Below, in pieces: positions 45,890-54,354 of a stretch of DNA of 54,385 nucleotides. The notes under the pieces are model-generated. The model was not told the origin of the DNA. It made no database searches and saw only the letters and a list, made by a program, of their open reading frames with translations. Location of the stretch: contig JAFVAT010000004.1 in NCBI GenBank assembly GCA_017480385.1, positions 1-54,385 of the forward strand, given 5' to 3'. The DNA comes from Alphaproteobacteria bacterium (GTDB lineage: Bacteria > Pseudomonadota > Alphaproteobacteria > CAAGCB01 > CAG-977). A program made the position numbers and the translations under genes. Numbering within the stretch: the first letter of the stretch is position 1; each line of letters starts with the position of its first letter.

Positions 45890-47791
45890 ATGACTGAAAT
45901 TTTAGAAAAAATTGCTTCCGATTATCAAGTGATGCATGACACTGTGACCCGCCGCATGACGATTTGCGCTGGAACAGGCTGTATTGCAAACGGATCTTTG
46001 AAATTATATGACGCTCTGCTGGAAGAAATCAAAAAAGCCGGCATTGATGTCGTCGTTGAATTAAAGGCTGAAGAAAATCATAAAAAATCCCTGCTGTCCA
46101 AAAGCGGTTGTCAGGGCTTCTGCCAAATGGGACCGTTATTGACGATTGAACCTGACGGTATTCTGTACTGTCACGCTCATGCGGCAGATGCGGCTGAAAT
46201 CGTTGAAAAGACATTGAAAAACAATGAACTGATTGAACGCCTGCTGTACAAAAAGCCCTCTGACGGCTCACATTGCCGCGGCACGGCGGACATTCCGTTC
46301 TACACCCGTCAGAGCCGTACGGTTCTGAAATCCTGCGGTCACGTTGATCCGGAAGATATTCGCGAATATATCTATCATGACGGATACAAGGCAGCGCGCC
46401 GCGCTTATACGGAAATGACAGATGTTGAAGTCTGCAAAGAAGTATTAGACGCCGGTCTGCGCGGACGCGGCGGCGGCGGTTTCCCGACGGGACGCAAGTG
46501 GGAACTGACCCGCGTTGTTCCGGGCGAAAAGAAATACGTGATCTGCAATGCTGACGAAGGCGATCCGGGTGCATTCATGGATCGTTCCGTAATGGAAGGC
46601 AATCCGCACTCCGTTATTGAAGGTATGATGATTGCCGCTAAAGGAATCGGCGCCGATGAAGGATACATTTACGTTCGCGCGGAATATCCTCTGGCGGTCA
46701 AACGTATGCGCAAGGCGATTGCGGATGCTGAAAAAATCGGCGTTTTAGGTGAAAATATTTTCGGTTCGGGCAAAAACTTCGCGCTGCACATTATGGAAGG
46801 CGCCGGCGCGTTCGTCTGCGGTGAAGAAACGGCGTTAATGGCCTCCATTGAAGGCAAGCGCGGCATGCCGCGACCGAAACCGCCCTTCCCGGCTCAATCC
46901 GGTTTGTGGGGCAAGCCGACCGTGATCAACAACGTGGAAACATTGGCCAGCGTTCCGATGATCATTTTGAAAGGCGCCGCGAACTACCGTTCCGTCGGTC
47001 CGCAGAATTCTCCGGGAACGAAGACATTCGCCGTGACCGGTCACGTTGCGAACACCGGCTTGATCGAAGTGCCATTCGGAACGACTCTGCGCGAAATCAT
47101 TTTTGATATTGGCGGCGGTGTTTTGAACTCTAAGGGCGAAGTCGATAACGACAGCTTTAAGGCCGTTCAGATCGGCGGTCCGTCCGGCGGCTGCCTGACG
47201 GCGGAACATTTGGATATGCCGCTGGATTTCGATTCTTTGAAACCGACCGGCGCAATCGTCGGTTCCGGTGGTCTGGTTGTCATGAACAAAGATACCTGTA
47301 TGGTCAGCGTCGCCCGATTCTTTATGCAATTCACGCAAAACGAATCCTGCGGCAAATGCACGCCGTGCCGCGAAGGCACCAAGCAGATGCTGGCTTTGCT
47401 GGACGATATTATTGAAGGCCGCGGAACGGAAGAAACTTTGGAACTGCTGGAAGAAACAGCCAAAACTGTTCAGAAAGCGTCCCTGTGCGGTTTGGGCAAG
47501 ACGGCGCCGAATCCGGTTCTGTCCACCCTGCGTTATTTCCGTGACGAATATTTAGCCCATGTCCGTAACAAAACTTGTCCGGCAGGACAGTGCAAGGCAT
47601 TGGCGAAACCGACAATCGATCCGGCAAAATGCCGCGGCTGCACGGCCTGCGCCCGCAAGTGCCCTGTCGGCGCCATTTCGGGAACGGTTAAACAGCCGCA
47701 CTCGATTGATCCGAATAAGTGTATCAAATGCGGTGCCTGTGCCGCCGCGTGCAAGTTCGGTGCCGTTTCGGGCATCGCTCCCCGCGCTTAA
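45890..47791 (+). CDS. hydB: NAD-linked [FeFe]-hydrogenase flavin subunit HydB (NuoF-like)
   Basis: 633 residues. An N-terminal thioredoxin-like [2Fe-2S] domain (CAGTGCIANG and KSGCQGFCQMGP, about 25-85) precedes the NuoF core with the NADH/FMN loop LRGRGGGGFPTGRKW and CNADEGDPGAFMDRS. The [4Fe-4S] motif ESCGKCTPCREGTKQM follows near residue 486. The C-terminus has two further [4Fe-4S] sites (CRGCTACARKCPVG and CIKCGACAAACKFG), as in HydB of bifurcating hydrogenases. It exchanges electrons with NAD(H) and possibly ferredoxin. Confidence 0.95.
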   Translation: MTEILEKIASDYQVMHDTVTRRMTICAGTGCIANGSLKLYDALLEEIKKAGIDVVVELKAEENHKKSLLSKSGCQGFCQMGPLLTIEPDGILYCHAHAADAAEIVEKTLKNNELIERLLYKKPSDGSHCRGTADIPFYTRQSRTVLKSCGHVDPEDIREYIYHDGYKAARRAYTEMTDVEVCKEVLDAGLRGRGGGGFPTGRKWELTRVVPGEKKYVICNADEGDPGAFMDRSVMEGNPHSVIEGMMIAAKGIGADEGYIYVRAEYPLAVKRMRKAIADAEKIGVLGENIFGSGKNFALHIMEGAGAFVCGEETALMASIEGKRGMPRPKPPFPAQSGLWGKPTVINNVETLASVPMIILKGAANYRSVGPQNSPGTKTFAVTGHVANTGLIEVPFGTTLREIIFDIGGGVLNSKGEVDNDSFKAVQIGGPSGGCLTAEHLDMPLDFDSLKPTGAIVGSGGLVVMNKDTCMVSVARFFMQFTQNESCGKCTPCREGTKQMLALLDDIIEGRGTEETLELLEETAKTVQKASLCGLGKTAPNPVLSTLRYFRDEYLAHVRNKTCPAGQCKALAKPTIDPAKCRGCTACARKCPVGAISGTVKQPHSIDPNKCIKCGACAAACKFGAVSGIAPRA

Positions 47792-47808
47792 TTGAAAGGT
47801 GAAGCTTT

Positions 47809-49794
47809 ATGACTGATAAGAAAGTTTTGTTCATTGACGGCAAAGAAGTCGAAATCGAAAATGAACGCAATATTTTAGAGCTGTGCCGTAAAGCGGGGAT
47901 TGATATCCCGACGTTTTGCTACCAGCCCGAACTGAGCATTTACGGCGCCTGCCGCTTGTGTCTGGTCGAAATCGAAGGCAGAGGCATTCAGTCCTCCTGT
48001 TCGACTCCGCCGGAAGCCGGCTTGAAAATCAAGACGAACACGGACGAAATCCGCCGTCTGCGCCGTATGACCATGGAATTGCTGTTGGCTTCTCACCCGC
48101 AGGATTGCTTGAAATGCGGCAAGAGCACGCATTGCAAACTGCAGGCGATCGCCCGCAAAGTCGGCGTGAAAGACATTCGTTATAAAATGTCCGTCAAAGA
48201 TTTGCCGGTTGATGCCAGCTCGTATTCTTTGATCCGCGATCCGGCAAAGTGCATTCTGTGCGGCAACTGTGTACGCATGTGCGCTGAAATTCAGGGAATC
48301 GGCGCGGTGAACTTCACCAACCGCGGTTCCAACAGCACGGTCACAACCGCATTCGGCAAAGATATGGCCAGAACGGAATGCGTGAACTGCGGCCAATGTG
48401 CGGCGGTCTGCCCGACCGGCGCTTTGCAGATTCACTCCGAAATCGACGAAACGATGAAGGATATCAACAATCCCGAAAAGATTACGGTTGTCCAAATGGC
48501 TCCGGCCGTTCGTGTCGCGATCGCCGAGGAATTCGGATTGCCCGCCGGTATCGATTCGACAAAGAAAATCGTTTCGGCCCTGAAGAAGATCGGCGTGGAT
48601 TATGTCTACGACACGAACTTCTCCGCTGACATGACGATTGTCGAAGAAGCGACGGAATTTGTTCACCGTTTGCAAAACAACGGCACGTTCCCGATGTTCA
48701 CGTCCTGCTGTCCGGCATGGATCAAGTATGCTGAAACATACTTCCCGTCTTTGCTGAACAATGTCAGCTCCTGCCGTTCTCCGCAGGGAATGTTCGGCGC
48801 GGTCGTTCGCAAAGCTATGCCCGACTACACCGGCAAAGACAACAAAGACATCGTTTCCATTTCTATCATGCCCTGTACGGCGAAGAAGTTCGAAGCCCGC
48901 CGCGATCAGTTCAAACATGACGGAAAGCCTGAAATCGATCACGTTCTGACGACGCAGGAATTGGCTGAAATGCTGAAATCCTCCGGTATCAATCTGGCGG
49001 AAATTGAAGATCAGGAACTTGACATGCCGTTGGGCATGTACACCGGCGGCGGCGTCATTTTCGGCGTGACCGGCGGTGTTATGGAAGCAGTCTTGCGTTT
49101 CGCGGCTGAAAAAGTAGGAGGCATCAAAGACGCTGTTGAATTCAAGAATGTCCGCGGCTTTGAAGGTATCCGTGAGGCCGAAATCGAACTGAACGGCAGA
49201 ACATTCAAGCTGGCTGTTGTTCACGGCTTGGCAAACGCTGGCAAAGTGGCGCAGACGGTTGTTGACGGCACATGCAAATACGATCTGATCGAAGTTATGG
49301 CATGCCCGATGGGCTGCGTCGGCGGCGCCGGTCAACCGGTCAGCGAAGGCTATGTCAAGAAAAAACTGCGCGCCCAAGGTCTGTATAACGCCGATGAGAA
49401 ATGCGCTTTGCGTAAGCCGCAGGAAAACACAGCCGTGTATGACATTTACGGCAAATACTTCGAAGGCGGCCCCGGCACGCATGAAGCGCATGAAAATCTG
49501 CACACGACATACGTTGCCAGACCGAAAGCCGAAATGGAAATGGATCTGAACCGCGTTGACGATAACGCTGTGGCGGTCGAACTGAACCTGTCTGGCGAAA
49601 ACATGCGCAACGGCGTGGAAGACCTGATGGGCAAAGTGTTGGGAAAGATTCGTGAAAACGGCTTGCAGAACACGGCAAAGGTCAGCGTCACGTTCGGTCA
49701 TACCGGAGAAGACCCGATGGTTACGGTCGCCGGCAAAGCGGTCGAAGCCGATGCGGAAAAGGTTATCGAAGCCGTTAAAGCGGTCGCAAAGTAA
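47809..49794 (+). CDS. hydA: NAD-linked [FeFe]-hydrogenase catalytic subunit HydA with an extra C-terminal domain
   Basis: 661 residues. N-terminal plant-type [2Fe-2S] (CYQPELSIYGACRLCLVE), a His/Cys site (HPQDCLKCGKSTHC) and two [4Fe-4S] motifs (CILCGNCVRMC, CVNCGQCAAVCP) feed the H-cluster. H-cluster motifs are TSCCPAW (about 298), MPCTAKKFE (about 354) and MACPMGCVGGAGQP (about 496), all intact. The small-subunit part ends near residue 570. A further 90 residues follow with no cysteine and a beta-alpha-beta-beta-alpha look, unlike the Cys-bearing tail of Thermotoga HydA. H2 production from NADH (with or without ferredoxin) is expected. Maturases HydEFG are not in the window. Confidence 0.95.
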   Translation: MTDKKVLFIDGKEVEIENERNILELCRKAGIDIPTFCYQPELSIYGACRLCLVEIEGRGIQSSCSTPPEAGLKIKTNTDEIRRLRRMTMELLLASHPQDCLKCGKSTHCKLQAIARKVGVKDIRYKMSVKDLPVDASSYSLIRDPAKCILCGNCVRMCAEIQGIGAVNFTNRGSNSTVTTAFGKDMARTECVNCGQCAAVCPTGALQIHSEIDETMKDINNPEKITVVQMAPAVRVAIAEEFGLPAGIDSTKKIVSALKKIGVDYVYDTNFSADMTIVEEATEFVHRLQNNGTFPMFTSCCPAWIKYAETYFPSLLNNVSSCRSPQGMFGAVVRKAMPDYTGKDNKDIVSISIMPCTAKKFEARRDQFKHDGKPEIDHVLTTQELAEMLKSSGINLAEIEDQELDMPLGMYTGGGVIFGVTGGVMEAVLRFAAEKVGGIKDAVEFKNVRGFEGIREAEIELNGRTFKLAVVHGLANAGKVAQTVVDGTCKYDLIEVMACPMGCVGGAGQPVSEGYVKKKLRAQGLYNADEKCALRKPQENTAVYDIYGKYFEGGPGTHEAHENLHTTYVARPKAEMEMDLNRVDDNAVAVELNLSGENMRNGVEDLMGKVLGKIRENGLQNTAKVSVTFGHTGEDPMVTVAGKAVEADAEKVIEAVKAVAK

Positions 49795-49810
49795 TCAAAA
49801 CTATAATTTC

Positions 49811-49842
49811 AAAAGCAGCCCCTTTCTGAGGGGCTGCTTTTT
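49811..49842 (+). terminator. Terminator of the hydCBA operon
   Basis: A perfect 12-bp stem (AAAAGCAGCCCC/GGGGCTGCTTTT) with a seven-base loop and a T run, 16 bp past the hydA stop. Confidence 0.93.
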
Positions 49843-49849
49843 TATCCCC

Positions 49850-50231
49850 CGAAAACCGTGCAGCAGGCGCATAGCATACAGAAAAATCATTGTTATGCCC
49901 GAAAAAATTATTTACTCCGATCAATCCGTGAAGAAGGGCACAATTTAACCGGCACCGGACATTCCAAAGCGGTTTACAGGCAAACCGCAACAATTTTGCC
50001 GGCACAGGGGAAAACATCGTTCAGATATCGCCGACAATATAAGAGAAGCGGTTAAAAGCCCCCTCTTCCCTTTCATTTCACACATAGTTTTTATTATTTA
50101 AAATCACTGCGAAACATTATTTCCGCAGATGCATTAATGCTTTTTCATTCTATCATATTTTTATACTTGCTTTACTTTATACAAAATATTTTTTATACTT
50201 TCCTTTCAGTCTATACTAAAGAGAATATCTT
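49850..50231. other. Gene-free stretch between the hydrogenase and the zincin-like gene
   Basis: No supported gene. The left half (to about 50050) is GC-rich and could be an eroded gene; a minus-strand frame there has no family resemblance. The right half is AT-rich with several TATACT-like -10 elements (for example 50212-50217), one of which probably serves the next gene. Confidence 0.45.
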
Positions 50232-51185
50232 ATGTCAGAAAACGAACAGAAAATAAATCCTCCGATGAATATCGATTCCTGTGAACGCGCGATGTTAACG
50301 GATTTAATCAACGACGTGGCGGCCAGCCCGACCGGAAAGGCTTTGCTGGAAAAGGCGGCCGCTCTGGGGTACACGCTGAGTACGGACAGCATCGACGGCA
50401 TGGGACATTGCCATGCCAAAGATAAACGGATTGTTTTGTCAAACCGGTGTTCTTATGACAAACTTGTTTCGTCTTTAGCTCATGAGGCCCGTCATGCCGA
50501 ACAGATATCCAAAGGAGCCGAACCGTATTACACGCCGAATGTATCGTTAAAAGATCAGCTGGTCGAAAAACGCTTAATGGAAGCCGACGCAGTGGCAACG
50601 TCCTTAATGGTTTGCCAAGAATTAAAGGAACAGGGCAATAAGGCCCCTATGGAGGCTGCGCAGCTTCATTATGAAAAGGAAATTGCCGCGTTTGAAAAAG
50701 GGCTGGAAACCTCACCGAAAGAAGCGCTGACACAGGCCGCACTGGCTTGGTATGAAAACAAAAACCGTCTGTTCAAACATGAATGCCGCGTTGTTGCCGC
50801 TCCGGTCAGCATCGGGGCAAACTTTGAAAATACGACGGGACAATATAAAAAGCTGACAGCAGAAGACTGCCTCGATCGTTTTTGTTCTTTTAAGGACGAG
50901 CCGTATTTCACAAAAAGCGCGGACGAATTGAAAACACCTGAAAGAGCCGGCATTTCGGAACGGCTGAAATATTGGCTGGACGTAAATGCGAATTTATGCA
51001 AAAACGAAGGTGTTTCTCAGGAATCCTCTATCGCATCAATCCCTGTTTACAAGGATTCTCCGTCTTTATACGGGCAAGTCAATATGCCCCCGATGTACCC
51101 GAATGCTTTTGAAAAAATAGAAGCCTACAAAAAGGCCCGAACTGTTCAGGCCTGCGCTGCAGCAAGAACAAACAGCGGTCGATAA
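50232..51185 (+). CDS. DUF6782-type putative zinc metallopeptidase
   Basis: 317 residues. SLAHEARHAEQISKG contains HEARH, a match to the HExxH zincin motif, and a downstream MEADAVATSLMVCQEL could supply the third ligand (E in LMEADA). GYTLSTDSIDGMGHCHAKDK before it also fits this family. No signal peptide, so cytoplasmic or delivered by another route. The rest is helical and charged. I recognise the family only as a putative metallopeptidase; the target is unknown. A terminator follows. Confidence 0.65.
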   Translation: MSENEQKINPPMNIDSCERAMLTDLINDVAASPTGKALLEKAAALGYTLSTDSIDGMGHCHAKDKRIVLSNRCSYDKLVSSLAHEARHAEQISKGAEPYYTPNVSLKDQLVEKRLMEADAVATSLMVCQELKEQGNKAPMEAAQLHYEKEIAAFEKGLETSPKEALTQAALAWYENKNRLFKHECRVVAAPVSIGANFENTTGQYKKLTAEDCLDRFCSFKDEPYFTKSADELKTPERAGISERLKYWLDVNANLCKNEGVSQESSIASIPVYKDSPSLYGQVNMPPMYPNAFEKIEAYKKARTVQACAAARTNSGR

Positions 51186-51205
51186 ACTGGATTAAAAGCT
51201 TCTGC

Positions 51206-51230
51206 AAAGGGCCTTTTTGGCCCTTTTTTT
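51206..51230 (+). terminator. Terminator of the zincin-like gene
   Basis: An 8-bp stem AAAGGGCC/GGCCCTTT with a five-T loop and a long T run, 20 bp past the stop. Confidence 0.9.
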
Positions 51231-51309
51231 CTTTTTATTCCCACTCCTTGATTTTTGCAAAGAACGAAATCTTTTTGTACCCTTATAAGCAAATGCGGAG
51301 GACGAGGGC

Positions 51310-51384
51310 ATGCAACATCATTCTCCTCAGCCTATTTCAATTATTGATTGTTTTACACGAAAGCTTCTTTTTACGATTTACTGA
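51310..51384 (+). CDS. Possible 24-residue small ORF
   Basis: ATG at 51310 is preceded by GGAGGACGAGGGC and opens a frame of 24 codons (MQHHSPQPISIIDCFTRKLL onward) ending at TGA 51382-51384. It overlaps the 3' end of the convergent tail-fibre relic. Only the ribosome-binding site supports it. Confidence 0.25.
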   Translation: MQHHSPQPISIIDCFTRKLLFTIY

Positions 51385-51769
51385 AAAAACCTGAGCACCG
51401 GAATATTAAACCTGCCAAAATCACAGATAAAAAAGGTTCTTTTAACTGCTGCACCTGCATCGTCAGCTTGTCAAAATTGCGCTCCAGCGTTTCAGCCGGC
51501 AACACTTCATTTTCCCGATAGTCCGTTTCCTGCGTCAAAGGCACTTCACGCATAATCACAATTTGTGCTTCATTCGCCGGCGCCGTCGCAAAAACCATAT
51601 TTCCGCCCGAAATCGTCCAATCCCTCCGTTCCGTTTGTACGTCGTTCAACAACTGATGAACTTTTAAATGCTCCTTTTCCAAAAAAGGAAACGGGATTGC
51701 AAAGCTTGCCGCAACCCCGTTCCCGATATAGGCCACTTTGTTTGTTGTCGTATTTACCGTCATTTTCAC
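51371..51769 (-). CDS. Orphan phage tail-fibre N-terminal domain (remnant)
   Basis: 132 residues. KVAYIGNGVAASFAIPFPFL, then RRDWTISGGNMVFATAPANE and IVIMREVPLTQETDYRENEV, and PAETLERNFDKLTMQVQQLK make up the N-terminal attachment domain common to many podovirus-like tail fibres. Fibres normally continue for hundreds of residues; here the frame turns into a short hydrophobic end (PFLSVILAGLIFRCSG) and stops. It looks like the cut-off left-over of a prophage. No other phage gene is adjacent. Confidence 0.7.
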   Translation of the reverse strand: MKMTVNTTTNKVAYIGNGVAASFAIPFPFLEKEHLKVHQLLNDVQTERRDWTISGGNMVFATAPANEAQIVIMREVPLTQETDYRENEVLPAETLERNFDKLTMQVQQLKEPFLSVILAGLIFRCSGFFSKS

Positions 51770-52007
51770 CTCAAAATAAAAAAGCAGGGATATTCCTCTG
51801 CCCGACCAATAAATACATTTTCTGATATATCACAATTTGTTATCACCTTTTAATCCTAAAGTCAAGTTTTTTACTGTTCCATCTTCTTTTCATATTTTGC
51901 ACAGCCGTTTTTCTTTATTCATGAAACTATAGAAAATCCATTTGCCCTCTTGTCTGAAAAAACAAAACAGATTACAAAAGAAAGACAGGAAGAATAAGGA
52001 GCATACA

Positions 52008-52952
52008 ATGACAACAACTCATACGCCTTTACTGATTCTGGGATCAGGTCCTGCCGGCTATACGGCGGCGATTTATGCGGCCAGAGCTATGCAAAATCCC
52101 GTTTTGATCTCGGGCATGCAGCCGGGGGGGCAGCTGACGCAAACCGGCGATATTGAAAACTTTCCCGGATTTCCCGAAAAGATCAGCGGCACAGAGCTGA
52201 TGGATCGTATGCGGTGTCAGGCAGAGAATCTTGGTGCAAAAATTATTGACGAAACCGCCGTTAAAGCTGATTTATCCAAACGTCCTTTTGTTGTCACACT
52301 GGATTCCGAAGACATCTGGACCTGTGACGCGCTGATTATCGCGACGGGAGCTTCCGCCAAATGGCTGAACCTGCCCAACGAAGAGGAACTGCGCGGATTT
52401 GGCGTTTCCGCCTGCGCCACTTGTGACGGATTCTTTTACAGAAACAAGCGTGTAGCCGTCATCGGAGGCGGTAATACCGCTGTAGAAGAAGCGCTTTATC
52501 TGGCTAATCTGGCTTCGGAAGTTTACATCATTCACCGCCGTGACGAATTGCGGGCGGAAAAAGTGCTGCAGGAACGCCTGCTTTCCAATTCGAAAATCAA
52601 GCCCGTATGGAACACTGTTGCAGAAGGCTATATTGGCCAAAAAGATAAGGGCGGCCTGACCGGTCTGCGTTTGAAAAACGTACAGACGGGGGAAGAATCC
52701 GAACTGAGCGTTGACGGCGTGTTTATCGCGGTCGGATATGCGCCGAACACCGAATTATTCAAAGGCCAGTTAGACCTTGATCCGGCGGGATTTATCATCA
52801 CACAAAACGGACGGCCGCAGACCTCTGTTGAAGGTGTCTTTGCCGCCGGCGATGTTCAGGAGCTTTATTTCCGTCAGGCTGTTACGGCGGCCTCTGGCGG
52901 CTGTCGTGCGGCTTTAGAGGCCGAAAAATACCTTTCCGCATTAAAAAAATAA
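52008..52952 (+). CDS. trxB: Thioredoxin-disulfide reductase
   Basis: 314 residues. FAD-binding GSGPAGYTAAIYAARA, the GQLTQTGDIENFPGFP loop, the redox-active CATC in SACATCDGFFYRNK, NADPH-binding GGGNTAVEEALYLANLA and HRRDELRAEK, and the C-terminal GVFAAGDVQELYFRQAVTAA are all present. It reduces thioredoxin with NADPH. ATG 52008 is preferred because AAGGAG lies 8 bases ahead; an upstream frame adds only basic, low-complexity residues. The ankyrin gene follows by 16 bp. Confidence 0.96.
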   Translation: MTTTHTPLLILGSGPAGYTAAIYAARAMQNPVLISGMQPGGQLTQTGDIENFPGFPEKISGTELMDRMRCQAENLGAKIIDETAVKADLSKRPFVVTLDSEDIWTCDALIIATGASAKWLNLPNEEELRGFGVSACATCDGFFYRNKRVAVIGGGNTAVEEALYLANLASEVYIIHRRDELRAEKVLQERLLSNSKIKPVWNTVAEGYIGQKDKGGLTGLRLKNVQTGEESELSVDGVFIAVGYAPNTELFKGQLDLDPAGFIITQNGRPQTSVEGVFAAGDVQELYFRQAVTAASGGCRAALEAEKYLSALKK

Positions 52953-52968
52953 ATTAAAGGAATACTGA

Positions 52969-54075
52969 ATGAATCCGATTTTTGAATATATTTACGCCGG
53001 AGATCTGGAACAATTAAAAGCGATCGGTTTAAACGAAACAACGGTTAATCAGGCTGATGACAACGGCATGCTTCCTTTGTCTTTTGCCTCGGCAAAAAGC
53101 TCTGATCCCAATGTTTTGTCTTTCCTGATCAATCTGGGCGCAAAAATCAACAAGGCGGATCAATACGGCATGACTCCTTTGATGTACGCGGCAATGAATC
53201 CTAATCCGGACATTGCCGATCTGCTTTTAGAAAACGGAGCCCTCCTGTCCGATAAGGACGAAAACGGCATGACGGCCCTGCTGCGGGCGGCAAAAGAAAA
53301 TGACAATCCGGCTGTCTGCGCCTTATTAATTGACTGCGGCGCAAATATTTCCGAACGGGACAGCAAATTTAATGTTAACGCTCTTATGATTGCGGCAAAA
53401 GAAAACAATAATCCGGCCGTAATTTCCTTACTGATCGCTTTGGGGGCAAACGTTAATGACACGGCGCCGAACGGTATGACAGCCTTGATGCTGGCTGCCG
53501 GCAAAAATATCAATCCCGCTGTCACGGAAGCCTTGATAACAGGCGGCGCAAACATCAATGCACGGGACAAAGACGGCTATACCGCTTTGCTGTACGCGGC
53601 TGAAACCAATATTAATCCGGTCGTAACCGAATTGCTGCTGACACACGGTGCCCGAATCACCGATCGAAACGCCAAAGGAGCCCCCGCTCTGTTGTTGGCC
53701 GCGATCAGAAATCCCGCCCCTGCCGTTATTCACGTTTTAATAAAATACGGGGCAGATATCAGAGAAAAAGATCCTGATTTAGCTGCGCCGCCATTGTTAT
53801 GGGCCGCGGCATTAAATCCGAATCCCCGCATTGCGGAAGCTCTGCTTGCTGAAGGCGCGGATTTAAATGAAACGGCAAACGGCAGAACAGCGTTAATGGC
53901 AGCCGCCGGCAGCAATCCAAATCCCACCGTTGTCGGCTTTTTATTGGAACAGGGCATGGACCCGACAGTTACGGACAAAGTCGGTGCAACCGCATTTGAT
54001 TATGCGAAAAACAATCCGGCCCTGCATAACACGGAAGCCCTTTTACAGCTTATGCCGAAAAACACACGGATATAA
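52969..54075 (+). CDS. Ankyrin-repeat protein
   Basis: 368 residues made of about ten ankyrin repeats (for example GMTPLMYAAMNPNPDIADLL and GYTALLYAAETNINPVVTEL). Each repeat carries an extra NPxxNP-like or N-x-NPAV insertion between the two helices, giving a period of about 35 residues instead of 33. No signal peptide, membrane helix or extra domain. Ankyrin repeats bind partner proteins. Its placement 16 bp after trxB suggests co-transcription. A good AAGGA ribosome-binding site precedes the ATG. Confidence 0.9.
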   Translation: MNPIFEYIYAGDLEQLKAIGLNETTVNQADDNGMLPLSFASAKSSDPNVLSFLINLGAKINKADQYGMTPLMYAAMNPNPDIADLLLENGALLSDKDENGMTALLRAAKENDNPAVCALLIDCGANISERDSKFNVNALMIAAKENNNPAVISLLIALGANVNDTAPNGMTALMLAAGKNINPAVTEALITGGANINARDKDGYTALLYAAETNINPVVTELLLTHGARITDRNAKGAPALLLAAIRNPAPAVIHVLIKYGADIREKDPDLAAPPLLWAAALNPNPRIAEALLAEGADLNETANGRTALMAAAGSNPNPTVVGFLLEQGMDPTVTDKVGATAFDYAKNNPALHNTEALLQLMPKNTRI

Positions 54076-54321
54076 GAAGCGCCTCAAATACGATTATAAC
54101 GCTATTTGTATCCAATAACAAATAGACTAAGGTTTACGGATATATTTCCAGCGTATAGTCAAATCTCCGCAGCTATTAAAAATAGTTTTCATTTTTCAAA
54201 TATGTAAAACAGATTCTTGTTTCAGTCGAGCGCAACCTTCCTTTCCGTTTTAGACCAGGCCAAAGCCATGGCGGAAAAACAAAACGAATTATAAAGAGGC
54301 GTTACTTCTTCATTCAAAAGG
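54076..54321. other. Gene-free tail of the window
   Basis: AT-rich; no supported gene. A short frame ending MAEKQNEL at about 54269-54295 is too small to call. It ends in a strong terminator, so an unrecognised small transcript or a long 3' untranslated region is possible. Confidence 0.4.
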
Positions 54322-54354
54322 AAACTCTGCCAATAAAACATGGCAGAGTTTTTT
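54322..54354 (+). terminator. Strong terminator near the window end
   Basis: An 11-bp perfect stem (AAACTCTGCCA/TGGCAGAGTTT) with an eight-base loop and a T run. It is about 250 bp past the ankyrin stop. Confidence 0.9.

Noticed and set aside
47875-49701. A 608-codon open frame antisense to hydA
   Set aside because: It lies wholly inside hydA on the other strand, has a composition rich in R, H, F and Q with no family resemblance, and is explained by codon bias of the real gene.
49775-50017. Minus-strand 80-codon frame after the hydrogenase terminator
   Set aside because: It runs through the terminator, has no recognisable motif and no ribosome-binding site.
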